This document shows positions 46,640 to 56,726 of a stretch of 64,000 nucleotides of DNA, piece by piece. A program made the position numbers and the translations under genes. The stretch comes from Acheta domesticus. Lineage: Eukaryota > Arthropoda > Insecta > Orthoptera > Gryllidae. Within the stretch, counting starts at the first letter, position 1, and each line of letters begins with the position of its first letter. The stretch covers positions 1,735,217 to 1,799,216 of the forward strand of contig JAHLJT010009355.1 of assembly GCA_031308135.1 (NCBI GenBank), read 5' to 3'. The notes beneath the pieces were generated by a model, which saw only the letters and a list, made by a program, of their open reading frames with translations, was not told the origin of the DNA and did no database searches.

Positions 46640-47130
46640 TATAGAGTTATTTTACCAAGAATTTTTTATATGAGAAGAATTCATACGTTGCTAAGTTTAA
46701 TGTACGTTTATCTTTATTATTTTCTTACACTGTTTGTACGAATTTCCGTGCGATCACTGTGATGATGAAGTAGATAATATAATGTATCTTTAGATCACTG
46801 CTATTATTTGAGTATCACAAACGAAATCGACATGAACTCATGTTGATTGATGATGAATTGTCGCACTTGGGTTACTGAATTTCGAAAGTTACGGGTGTCA
46901 AATCATTTAGTTCGTATTGCCTCCGACAGTGAAACGGACAAGTCACTGAACGTGTCAACCCTTTCTAAAGAGGTATTCTAGTTGAAGTGTCCGTACATAG
47001 ATGTTATTTGCTACTCAGACATCTGAACTTCGTAGATTGTAGCCGGTGAGCTTGTCTTATATCAGGCTTTTCAATTTGTGAAACACCAGTTTATTATGTA
47101 CACGGGTGTATAAAAATATGTATTAGACAT
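46640..47130. other. AT-rich noncoding stretch
   Basis: No gene or repeat recognised; possibly more of the LINE 5' region, too decayed to tell. Confidence 0.4.
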
Positions 47131-47134
47131 GCTT

Positions 47135-48290
47135 CTAATTCGGGTTCAGGACCACTCAACAACGCACCAACTACTACGACTGACTGAAGAATAGCACAAG
47201 GCTGTCACGTAAAGAAACATACACCATCAGTTTTTCTGGATATAAGTCAGGCGTACGACAGAGTCTGGCACTCGGGCCTAATTTATAAAAGCGGCAAGTA
47301 GGAATCCCGGGGTTTTTACAAAAGATTATCGAAAGTTTTCTCACGAACAGATCGTTTATTGTAAAAATCAACTCTTCAACCTCTTACCTGAGCACCATTG
47401 ATGCAGGAGTGCCACAAGCATCGGCACTCTCCCATTCTGTTCAACATTTTTAGCTACGATATCCCCACTGAGGGTGACTCCAAGATAGCCCTGTACGCAG
47501 GTGATGTCGTCTTCTTCGCAACGCACAACGACATTACCGTAGACAAGGACTATATTCAAAGCACTAAACGAGTAGGTTTACTGGACTTGAAAATGGAGAA
47601 TCAAAATATATCCGTTAAAATGTCAAGCAAAAATCTTAACGTTACGCCGCCCCAAAAATCCGGTTGAATTAAATCTTCACAATACATATATTCCATGGAT
47701 CTCCTCAACGATAAAAAACGTAGGAGTGTTATTTGACACAAGATTAACTTGGAAATCCCATATAAATGCAATAGCCAATAAAGTATCTGCATAAATATCA
47801 AAACTTTTCCCTCTAATCAATGCCCGTTCTTCATTGAAAGTCGAATGCCGATTGCTACTATTTAAATCCTTAATTCTACCAAACTATGACTTACGCTTGT
47901 TCAGTTTGGGGATGTGCTGCGACTAGCAATATCCAAAAAATTATCAGCCATTCAGAATATATCCTTGAGAAGAACTTTAAATGTCCCCCTAGTTCATTCC
48001 TAACACTCAGATTCGCAGATAATTAAAACTGCCTTCATTAAGCGATCATATGAAACAAACAGCCCAAAATATTTATCAAAACCTTCACACCTTCCCCATG
48101 TTCCTTAATCTTCAGCCTAGGTCGCAATGATGAATACCCACGTATTAAATCCAGGTATCCCAAAGACCGATTCAAACCACCGTAATTCCCCATAACTGTC
48201 AATTGCTCAAACTGAAACCGTCTTCAACCTCGTTTCATTTACTTTAGCACAATATGTACGTTCTTACGAGTAACTAAAACTCACTGCTTA
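47135..48290 (+). pseudogene. jockey-like LINE reverse transcriptase, decayed fragment
   Basis: Across shifting frames the order of motifs is that of a jockey-clade ORF2. 'HSTTHQLLRLTEE' comes first (with a stop next), then 'VFLDISQAYDRVWHSGLIYK' (RT motif with a catalytic Asp). 'GIPGFLQKIIESFLTNRSF' and 'AGVPQASALS' / 'PILFNIFSYDIPTEG' follow, then 'LYAGDVVFF', where the usual YADD box has lost one Asp. Downstream are 'VGVLFDTRLTWKSHINAIA', 'LNVPLVHS' and the 'TYACSVWG'-type thumb motif. Many stops and frameshifts, no endonuclease and no tail are visible: a dead, 5'-truncated insertion. Confidence 0.9.
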
Positions 48291-48414
48291 TGGATGGCCA
48301 TTCCTAAAAAGTTAAAAACCATGTACTGCATAATTTAACCCCCTCGAAAGACAAGCATGTCCAACGAGAAGAAATAAATTAAAAAAATAGCGGTGACGCG
48401 CAGAACTTAAAATA

Positions 48415-48736
48415 CTAGGAATGTTTCATAGTTTATAGGTCAACAATGAAAAAAGTTCTTAGTTCGCCAACATTTGGGAACCAGCGCCAACGATGAGGTT
48501 TCGCCAACGATGAGGTTTCGCCAACGATGAGGTTTCGCCAACGATGAGGTTTCGCCAACGATGAGGTTTCGCCAACGATGAGGTTTCGCCAACGATGAGG
48601 TTTCGCCAACGATGAGGTTTCGCCAACGATGAGGTTTCGCCAACGATGAGGTTTCGCCAACGATGAGGGAACAACAAATTTCCGAAACTAAAGAAATCTT
48701 TTCATTGTGTACCAATAAACCAAGAAACATTCCTAG
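48415..48736. mobile_element. Miniature inverted-repeat element with a tandem-array interior
   Basis: Left end 'ctaggaatgtttcatagttt' and reverse-strand right end 'ctaggaatgtttcttggttt' are inverted repeats extending about 50 bp inward ('acaatgaaaa', 'ttcttag/tctttag'). They flank a pure 17-bp tandem array that makes up most of the 322-bp element. Flanks are A/T-rich; a clear target duplication is not resolved. Confidence 0.85.
48485..48668. repeat. 17-bp tandem array, 11 copies
   Basis: The unit is 'cgatgaggtttcgccaa', with cgatgagg at 48,491, 48,508, 48,525 and so on to 48,661. It is essentially invariant, much cleaner than the surrounding terminal repeats. Confidence 0.97.
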
Positions 48737-48759
48737 AATTAATAGTGTGGTCAAGAACT

Positions 48760-49190
48760 ATTAAGAACGTTTGTTTTCTGCGGCCGGCCGTCGTTCTCTG
48801 CATGTGAGGTCCTCGCCACTCCTACATGCTTGTACGCACGTCCCAGCCTTCCACCCCCCCCAACACCCTCTCCACCCCCCTGTCCGTCACGCCTCGTACC
48901 TCCCCCCCTCCACGCCCTCTTTTGTGTCGGGCGCTTTGTGCTCGCTGAACGCGCCCTATCGATACATCGCTGTTTGCCGACCAAACAATCGAAATCCAGG
49001 CGAGAGTATTTGAGCGCCCGGCCGCCCCGCCATTATCGAGTGCGCGGCTGTGATAGGCAAATGGCGGCCTTCGCTCAGCGACGAGAGCTGACAGCAGGGC
49101 GGGAGGCTCCTCTCGCTCGCGCACTTCCAACTCTCCATCGAAATCGGCGGCAAAGCTAGAGGGCGCTACTATAGGAGGCGCTAGAGGCGC
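48760..49190. promoter_or_regulatory. Candidate CpG-rich regulatory block
   Basis: C-rich then CpG-rich unique DNA. It contains TATCGATA (about 48,957-48,964; the DREF consensus in insects), and 'aaatggcggcc' and 'gccgccccgccattatcg' words resembling YY1/Pho sites. A core-promoter role is plausible but unproven: no initiator, no transcript and no downstream gene is seen. Confidence 0.3.
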
Positions 49191-49199
49191 CGGGTACAG

Positions 49200-49432
49200 A
49201 CTTCGGTTTTTCTTTCTCGGCGCACGGGGGGGGTGGCAGTAAAAAGGAATATGTCACTGTATTTCGCTTCGTTCTCGCTTGCGCCGCTAGTGGTCGCATG
49301 ATCGTGACTTATCGAGCAGTGCTGGACGATCGTGCGACTCCTTGCGGCACAATCGAGAACGACGCGAAATATCGTGAGATATTCCATTTTATTGACACCC
49401 CCCCCCCGTGCGCCAAGAAAGAAAAACGAAGT
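49200..49432. mobile_element. 233-bp foldback element, copy 2
   Basis: The outer arms read 'acttcggtttttctttc' and 'gaaagaaaaacgaagt', followed inward by G8/C9 runs. The inner half ('ggaatatgtcac', 'cgctagtggtcgcatgatcg', 'gagatattcc') matches copy 1 at 18,983-19,213. Nearly the whole element is one imperfect palindrome. The outer parts differ between the copies. Confidence 0.82.
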
Positions 49433-49439
49433 ATAGGCT

Positions 49440-49840
49440 CTCCAACTTATCGCACGTAAAAATTTGCTAATTTGTGAGAAATACGAAAGAGGTTACTAAA
49501 TGTTCCATTATTCATAATATATACATATGAGAAACTGCTGAAGAAAACGCGAACATCGACGCTATGTTTTGTAACATGACGCCCCTACTTGCGCCTCGTG
49601 AACCTAGCGCAACAGCCACGTACGTTTGAAGTATCGCTGGCAGCAGTCCGTATTTAATTCCAATAAGAAGGTGATACAGGAAAGCGCGCCGCTGTAATGG
49701 TTTGCACCGTGTTACGCGGGAGGTGAAAGGCCCTGCTCTTGCTGCCTGGGCGCGCGCATGGACGCTCTGAGCGCCGAGGCCGCAAGCGGGCGGCTGGCTG
49801 CTTCTCTCCGACGCGCCAACATCGCTTGCGTCCAATTCGA
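49440..49840. other. Noncoding stretch, nothing recognised
   Basis: The part at 49,560-49,840 is GC-richer and unique-looking. Confidence 0.35.
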
Positions 49841-49844
49841 GCGA

Positions 49845-50110
49845 TTGATTATTCGTGATTCCGGACGCATCAACTACAGAGGTAATTAGTCTCGTAAGTG
49901 TAGTGCGTGCTTTTCTTCTTCGGGAGGTGGCGGTGATCTTTTCCCCGCTGGTTGGCGATATCCTACGCCGTCGACTAGCGGGGTTTTCCCTCAACCAGGT
50001 ATCTCCCAATAGCGGGGCACCGCCCCACCCGGGACAAGCTCTCAGCTCCCGACCGGTCTCCCGGCATGTGTGGTAGTGTAGTGCAAGTTAGTGTCGTGTG
50101 ATACCAGTAA
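49845..50110 (-). mobile_element. R1 repeat, copy 4 (tail part)
   Basis: On the minus strand it has 'cactacactaccacacatgc', 'gcttgtcccgggtgggg', 'tacctggttgaggg', 'ctagtcgacgg', and the end 'ggaatcacgaataatcaatc'. This matches the 33.4-33.68 kb tail in order. Confidence 0.7.
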
Positions 50111-50139
50111 GTAAGGAACGATGCCATGTCAATGCCAAT

Positions 50140-50415
50140 TTATTTTAAATAATATTCAACGAATAAAATACTACTAATAAAATAAATTAAAACTGCCAAG
50201 CATAATATAATATAAAATGTAATTTTAATGTATACAATCGAAAGAAACATTTACTAGAACAATTCTCAAAGATTAATTGATAATACTTGGTTTGTAAACT
50301 TCTGTGATAGGATAAAAGCCTCTATCATAATGAAATCTATATTGTAATGAGTATCATTATGCAACTGGTTGCAGCTATCAAATGACAGCATTATACCACG
50401 GGAGTAGAAAAATAA
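50140..50415 (-). mobile_element. Hairpin-ended dispersed element, copy C (one end)
   Basis: The reverse complement reads 'tctactcccgtggtataatg', 'gctgcaaccagttgcataat' and 'cagttttaatttattttatt', matching copy A. The hairpin end is absent. Confidence 0.75.
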
Positions 50416-50419
50416 ACAT

Positions 50420-52130
50420 TTTAAACAAGTAATGAAGCCATTTCTTGTGTTGAACTGCATGGATTTGAACGTAGGCCATCTTCCAAGTCCGACCGCCGTA
50501 GTTGGGTCGCGTTCGCCATTCCACTGCAGAACACGTGCCAAGGCTCCGGATTAAAGCTGGCGAGCCCCCTGGTGCAAAACATCCGCACCATTCCAGATAA
50601 TGCTGCGAGATAATGACTTCAAGTTTGGTCTAAACAGCGAGGTAATTCCATTTCTCATTATCTGGGCTTTATCGTCTTTTGTTTTCTTACTAACGTCGCC
50701 CCGCTACGCTTCGCGGTGGGGTAACTGTCATTAACAGTTGAAGTAACAAGAAAGGTTGAAAGGGAAATCTTTTTTTAACGCGGTGATTATAACTTTAATC
50801 ATTATTTTTTCCGCCTTCCGCTTGGAATGCTGTGCCAGTAGAGTTCGCGGTATGAAAATACGCTACGAATTTAAAAAATGAAATGTCGTGTTTGTACGAA
50901 GTCAGGATAATTATTTTTATTTTCTACTAGGAAAAGAACATTTTAATTAATGAAATTGCGTTTCCGTGCACAACTTACTGCATTGTTTACCATGTGAAAA
51001 GAAACATGCTTAAATAACAGATCCTAAATATACGAATATTTGATTTAGCCATATCGGATAAAAACATCTTTTATCATTACAATTATTTCTTTGACGCTGA
51101 AAAGCATAGTTATGTTCAAAACAACTAAATTTGTGTCATGTGTTTTATCTTTAGTAACTTTTGAATATTAATAAAAGAGTAAACGCTAATTTTCTGTAGT
51201 ACTCTTCCTGCAATGAATATTTTGGTTCATGGGAGCAGGAATGTAAAAGACGACAGAAGAAAATAATCTTGGAATGAAGGTGAAACCTATTTATTCTTGT
51301 AAACCGCTAATGAGTTTTACTGAAGTTGTTAAAATGAGAAAGTAACCCAAATTTCTGCCAGCAAATTATAGCGTTGGATGTTTTCCTTTTGGTAGAATTT
51401 AATTCAACGCTTGATATTTTTCATTCATGTGTTGTTTGCTCTCCGGTGGTTTATGGGTTAATTTCAACACCTTGCAAACTTCTCTTGTATTCAACGCTTG
51501 TGAAAAGGACTTTTTCAGTTTTTATGAACGTGCTTGCATGCATGTTACAAGTATGACTTTAAAGATGATTAAATTTGATGTACAATCATGATTTCCTGTG
51601 TTCGGTAGTGTGTATATGAATTATTTTTAATTTTTTCTGCCCATTAAAGATATGACACGAAATTATTTTTCTTAGTGGGATTACATTACATTGCCTTTTC
51701 GAAATTTTTCGTGTGTGTTTTATGTAAAATAAATGTTAAAATAATATAAATAAAAGATATGAGAAAACATTCGTACCTATTCAAGAAGGAACTTCAAATA
51801 GCATATTGAGCTCTTTGTATACACTACAAATTGAAAATTGTAGTAATCACATATATGGTATTTGAAAAAAAAGTTATTTCTTTGTCCGTCTGTCTATTGT
51901 CAAAGATAGCGCCTAAACCGTTTAGCCGATTTTCTCCAAAATTGATTTTCGTCGATCGACTTTTTGGAACTCGAGGTCCCTTGAAGTTTAAAACGGATAT
52001 TTTGACGGTGATTCACATAATGCCTCAATGGCATTTTAAATTTTTTTTCATCGATTGCTACCTCCAAATGTGGCTCAGGGCATCAACTTATTCGCTGCAG
52101 TGTCTCTGTGACACTATATTTCGACTCTAG
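50420..52130. other. Mostly AT-rich noncoding DNA
   Basis: 50,480-50,720 is a unique, balanced-composition patch. Around 51,875-51,960 'ccgtctgtctattgtc' with 'ccgattttc' resembles a phrase common in insect transposon 3' regions (from memory). No gene is found. Confidence 0.35.
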
Positions 52131-52134
52131 CAAC

Positions 52135-52580
52135 TGCTGCGAGAGGTCGAATGTCTGGAGGAGGATTCTAGCGGCCGGCTGCTCTGATCGTTTGTTTTCC
52201 GTCGAGTCCCCGGTCAGAACCAGGCGAATGGTGGAGCAGCACCCTAAGGAAGAGGCCACGAACTGCGCGCGATCTCTCCTTCCTTTTTTTTGTCATGTCA
52301 TTACCCCTTACTTGCACATGCGAACATTCATGGGCCCTAAACTATCACACTTGTTGGAAGACCAGTTTAATACCGGTTAGGGCTTAGAGCTTGTCACGAT
52401 TAGGGCGGTGCCTCGCTGGTGAGACAGACGTACGTGGTTGAGAAACATACTCGCAAGCCGGATCTCGCCAACCAGATGCGGAAGATAGTCACCTCCCGAT
52501 GAAAAGCATGCACTACACATACGGCACTGAATACCTTAGCAGTTGGCGGACCTGGAATTACTAATAAATCAATCAAGAAC
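52135..52580 (+). mobile_element. R1 repeat, copy 5 (body and tail)
   Basis: 'gaggattctagcggccggc', 'ctgctctgatcg', 'accaggcgaatg' and 'gaggccacgaactgcgcgcg' are followed by tail words 'gcttgtcacgattagggcgg', 'ccggatctcgccaacca' and 'aataaatcaatcaag'. More diverged than copy 2. Confidence 0.65.
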
Positions 52581-52589
52581 TGCTACAAA

Positions 52590-53405
52590 TTTTCGGATTA
52601 AACTTTTCCTCGGATGACAAGATGATGTTTAAAAGTGAGGTGCGGAATTTTGTTTGAAATCTCCGAGCATTCGAAAGTTGCAAAAAACAAAATGTCGGCA
52701 TCTTCCTGCAACTTTGATATTGAAGATAGAGGTTTGTTTCCTTGCTAAAATCTTTTGTTGAAAGACAGTTCTTGAAATAAAGTCGTGTACAACTTTTCCA
52801 AAAGATGAGTATTTTTCGGGTAGTTTTGCGTTAAATTTAGGCAGTCTCGAAACAAATTATTAGCTCGCATAATTATTTTTTTTCTTTAAATTTCTCCTCA
52901 TATGTATCAAAGAACAGTAAAAACACTGGTGCTAGTCCAATTTCTGGCAAACTCTTTGAATGTTTGAAAATTGCCAAAAGTTATTATTGCAAAATTTCGA
53001 TATTGAAGATATAAATTTTTGTCTTAAAATGTGTTCTAAAATGTATCTTTAAAAAAGATCATGTAAAATGTTTTAAATAACGAGTCGTTTTTGCTCAATT
53101 TTTGACTTGAAGTTCATGCAACATATAATTGTTTCTTAAAAACCGCTCTACTTATTCTTTAAATTATTTCCAGGTATATATCAAGGGCCATTTAAAAGGA
53201 TGTCGCAGGTCTCGTTTTTTTTTAATTCTTATGAATTTTCGCTAATTGCAAACGGTAAAAAAGGCGGGAAAGTATGTGATGTACCAATACCAGTTTGCAG
53301 TAAGACGTTTTGTTTTTTACTGTTGTATATCGTTTGGTAATCGAGATGCGTTTCAATACTTGTGTGAGCTTTTGGATTTTTAATTCAAAGGCATTGCGGG
53401 ACTAC
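52590..53405. other. AT-rich DNA with the same diverged repeat as the window start
   Basis: Two units spaced about 300 bp (near 52,670 and 52,965) contain 'gaaagttgcaaaa' / 'gaaaattgccaaaagtt', then 'gatattgaagata' and 'gtcttaaaatgtgttctaaaa', as at 463-560. Confidence 0.45.
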
Positions 53406-53406
53406 T

Positions 53407-54369
53407 TTGGCAGATGACAACCGAATACATCAACGCACAATGTGCAATTACAACGTCAGCGCTTTTCACACACCAACGAATTGTCGCAAAGTGAAGTTGA
53501 CACGTAGACCGAAGCGCGGATTAAAAGGCTGTTTTGACTGCAAACTGGTTTATTTGTCCCCGAAGGAGCGATCGGCGGCCGTCTCCCATGGCAACGCCGT
53601 TGCGTCCGTTTCATGTGGCTTTTGTTTCGCAGTTAGGACAGCTGACATCTGTAGTCCCAGCGGTGGAAGCTGCGGCGGCCGCCGGACGGTGGTGCGTGGG
53701 AGTTCACTTGTGTCCACAGCATTTGCAAATGTCGCGTTCGCTCTCGCGCCGAGTTACCATTATCAACTTCAGATTTTTCTCGCAGAAAACGTCTGTGTTT
53801 TGTGCGAGTTCAACATAAAAAAACATCAAATAATTTCTGAGAGAATCAAACATCAAATAATTTCTGAGAGAATCAAACATCAAATAATTTCTGAGAGAAT
53901 CAAACATCAAATAATTTCTGAGAGAATCAAACATCAAATAATTTCTGAGAGAATCAAACATCAAATAATTTCTGAGAGAATCAAACATCTAATAATTTCT
54001 GAGAGAATCAAACATCTAATAATTTCTGAGAGAATCAAACATCTAATAATTTCTGACAGAATCAAATATCTAATAATTTCTGATAGAATCAAACATCTAA
54101 TAATTTCTGATAGAATCAAACGTCTAATAATTTCTGATAGAATCAAACGTCTAATAATTTCTGATAGAATCAAACGTCTAATAATTTCTGATAGAATCAA
54201 ACGTCTAATAATTTCTGATAGAATCAAACGTCTAATAATTTCTGATAGAATCAAACGTCAAATAATTTCTGATAGAATCAAACGTCAAATAATTTCTGAT
54301 AGAATCAAACGTCAAATAATTTCTGATAGAATCAAACATCAAATAATTTCTGATAGAATATGTAATTAG
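53407..54369 (+). other. Open frame running into a 27-bp array; not called as a gene
   Basis: The frame begins at a TTG; its first ATG is at 53,440. About 130 non-repeat codons follow, with no recognised domain. Then come about 20 nine-residue repeats of the type HQIISERIK. The 27-bp period keeps several frames open on both strands, so openness of the repeat half means nothing. The 5' half (CpG-rich, with an X-box-like 'cccatggcaac' at about 53,587) may simply be a GC-rich stretch. Confidence 0.15.
53823..54362. repeat. 27-bp tandem array, 20 copies in ordered variant blocks
   Basis: The unit 'catcaaataatttctgagag' plus 'aatcaaa' repeats without length change. Variants occur in contiguous runs: cat/caa with gag first (6), then cat/cta with gag, then gat (from gac) replacing gag, then cgt/cta (5), cgt/caa (3) and a final cat/caa. 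Confidence 0.97.
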
Positions 54370-54542
54370 CACAAGATGCAATATAAATAACATAACAAAT
54401 GTAAATAATACAGAAACAAAATAACAAAATAATACAATGACATAAGATACAAAATAATTGAGACAAAAGAACATACAAATACATACAGAACAACCAGTAT
54501 AAAGTGAGACAACCTGTGGAATTTAACTTGAACTATTCATTA

Positions 54543-55542
54543 NNNNNNNNNNNNNNNNNNNNNNNNNNNNNNNNNNNNNNNNNNNNNNNNNNNNNNNNNN
54601 NNNNNNNNNNNNNNNNNNNNNNNNNNNNNNNNNNNNNNNNNNNNNNNNNNNNNNNNNNNNNNNNNNNNNNNNNNNNNNNNNNNNNNNNNNNNNNNNNNNN
54701 NNNNNNNNNNNNNNNNNNNNNNNNNNNNNNNNNNNNNNNNNNNNNNNNNNNNNNNNNNNNNNNNNNNNNNNNNNNNNNNNNNNNNNNNNNNNNNNNNNNN
54801 NNNNNNNNNNNNNNNNNNNNNNNNNNNNNNNNNNNNNNNNNNNNNNNNNNNNNNNNNNNNNNNNNNNNNNNNNNNNNNNNNNNNNNNNNNNNNNNNNNNN
54901 NNNNNNNNNNNNNNNNNNNNNNNNNNNNNNNNNNNNNNNNNNNNNNNNNNNNNNNNNNNNNNNNNNNNNNNNNNNNNNNNNNNNNNNNNNNNNNNNNNNN
55001 NNNNNNNNNNNNNNNNNNNNNNNNNNNNNNNNNNNNNNNNNNNNNNNNNNNNNNNNNNNNNNNNNNNNNNNNNNNNNNNNNNNNNNNNNNNNNNNNNNNN
55101 NNNNNNNNNNNNNNNNNNNNNNNNNNNNNNNNNNNNNNNNNNNNNNNNNNNNNNNNNNNNNNNNNNNNNNNNNNNNNNNNNNNNNNNNNNNNNNNNNNNN
55201 NNNNNNNNNNNNNNNNNNNNNNNNNNNNNNNNNNNNNNNNNNNNNNNNNNNNNNNNNNNNNNNNNNNNNNNNNNNNNNNNNNNNNNNNNNNNNNNNNNNN
55301 NNNNNNNNNNNNNNNNNNNNNNNNNNNNNNNNNNNNNNNNNNNNNNNNNNNNNNNNNNNNNNNNNNNNNNNNNNNNNNNNNNNNNNNNNNNNNNNNNNNN
55401 NNNNNNNNNNNNNNNNNNNNNNNNNNNNNNNNNNNNNNNNNNNNNNNNNNNNNNNNNNNNNNNNNNNNNNNNNNNNNNNNNNNNNNNNNNNNNNNNNNNN
55501 NNNNNNNNNNNNNNNNNNNNNNNNNNNNNNNNNNNNNNNNNN
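54543..55542. other. Assembly gap of exactly 1000 N
   Basis: A run of 1000 undetermined bases, a conventional placeholder length, so the true distance is unknown. It lies about 180 bp after the 27-bp array. Confidence 0.98.
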
Positions 55543-55976
55543 TGACTTTCACGAATTAACGGATTCTTTCGAGAGAATTTCGCGCAAAAGGCAAACTTTC
55601 GAAACTGGGAGTTTTCTCTGTGATTTATCGATACAGAAATGACAATGTTTTTTCTTCGTGACTACGTTTTTATCCTCATCAAACAAAATTCCGATCTCGC
55701 GTGCTCAACCGCCCATAGTTAATCCCCATTGAGGTGGTGCACGTAATGTTATCGAAATTCCACAAAATCTAAAAGAAAGAAATATCCGACTATAAATTGG
55801 GTTATTTTTTGCTCGGAGTGACAATCATAAAACGAAAATAACATCTGCTTTGAATTAAAATTTTCTGACTTTTTGCCACGTTCGCTCTTTGCTAGTATAC
55901 GTGCACGATTCAGAATCACAAGAAGAATGTAATGACAGTTATTATTGCTATTGTTTTAATGAGTGAGTGCGTTCAT

Positions 55977-55977
55977 C

Positions 55978-56043
<66 letters not shown>
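55977..56043. repeat. AAT microsatellite
   Basis: About 22 'taa' triplets with one 'caa' interruption. Confidence 0.95.
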
Positions 56044-56045
<2 letters not shown>

Positions 56046-56339
56046 TCTTATTTCTGGCGAGTCTCAGGCCGTAAGGCTAACCACTTAAGTATTTACATTT
56101 ACATAAGTACGATTGAAATTATGTATTTCATCTCAGTATGAACGTAATTTAAGATCCAATTACAAATTGTGATACTCTGTACTGAGTCATCGTAGACACC
56201 ACAATGCAATAGTAAATATTCATTAAAAACCTTAACATTGTTAGAAAGAACGAATTCCTGATAAGGAAGAATCGCGCACAATTTCATTAGAATCTCCCGA
56301 TGGTTTCTCATTAGACTAGTATTCTTCCGCCGTCAAACA

Positions 56340-56726
56340 GTCCAGAACTGAGTCTGTGTAGTGTCCTCTGTCTCGGTGACGTGGTGCTTCAGTGCCGAGC
56401 ACTCATCAGCAATCGCCCTCGAGGGCTGGAGCGGAGCGGAAATCCAGCGCGTCCCGGCAAATCAACGTCCACCGCCTCGCCCGACCGCATGCCATAAAAC
56501 AACTCCCCGGTCGACGCAGGATTTAATTGGCGTAAGCTAATTATGATCGCGGATCGTCCGTATCAATTAGGACCTCGCCCTCGCCCAGAGCTTCATGAAG
56601 TCTCCGCAATCCCACCCGAAGGGGAGGGAGGAGGGGAGGGGCCAGCAAGGGTCGCGCGCGGGCGTCTCCGAATCGATAAATGCTAATCTGAGATGTTCTA
56701 ATTAAAGCGGAACGAGCGGGAATCAA
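56340..56726. promoter_or_regulatory. Candidate enhancer-like block with clustered homeodomain-type words
   Basis: Unique, non-tandem DNA of balanced-to-high GC with many TAAT-core words in about 200 bp: 'gatttaattgg', 'gctaattatgatc', 'tcaattagg', 'tgctaatctg' and 'tctaattaaag'. 'gccataaaac', a Hox/Caudal-like word, is also present. Such clusters are typical of insect developmental enhancers. No gene is visible, and conservation cannot be tested here. Confidence 0.3.

Noticed and set aside
48485..48668. CRISPR-like array of 17-bp repeats
   Set aside because: No spacers; it lies inside an inverted-repeat element.
51860..52060. Transposon 3'-region-like phrase ('ccgtctgtctattgtc')
   Set aside because: Recognised only by resemblance to a common phrase; no second copy in the window and no terminal structure, so left unannotated as an element.
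53823..54362. CRISPR-like array of 27-bp repeats
   Set aside because: Units are directly abutting with no spacers, and the context is eukaryotic; it is a simple tandem repeat.
54504..55559. Long frames across 54.5-55.56 kb
   Set aside because: Composed of N bases in the assembly gap.
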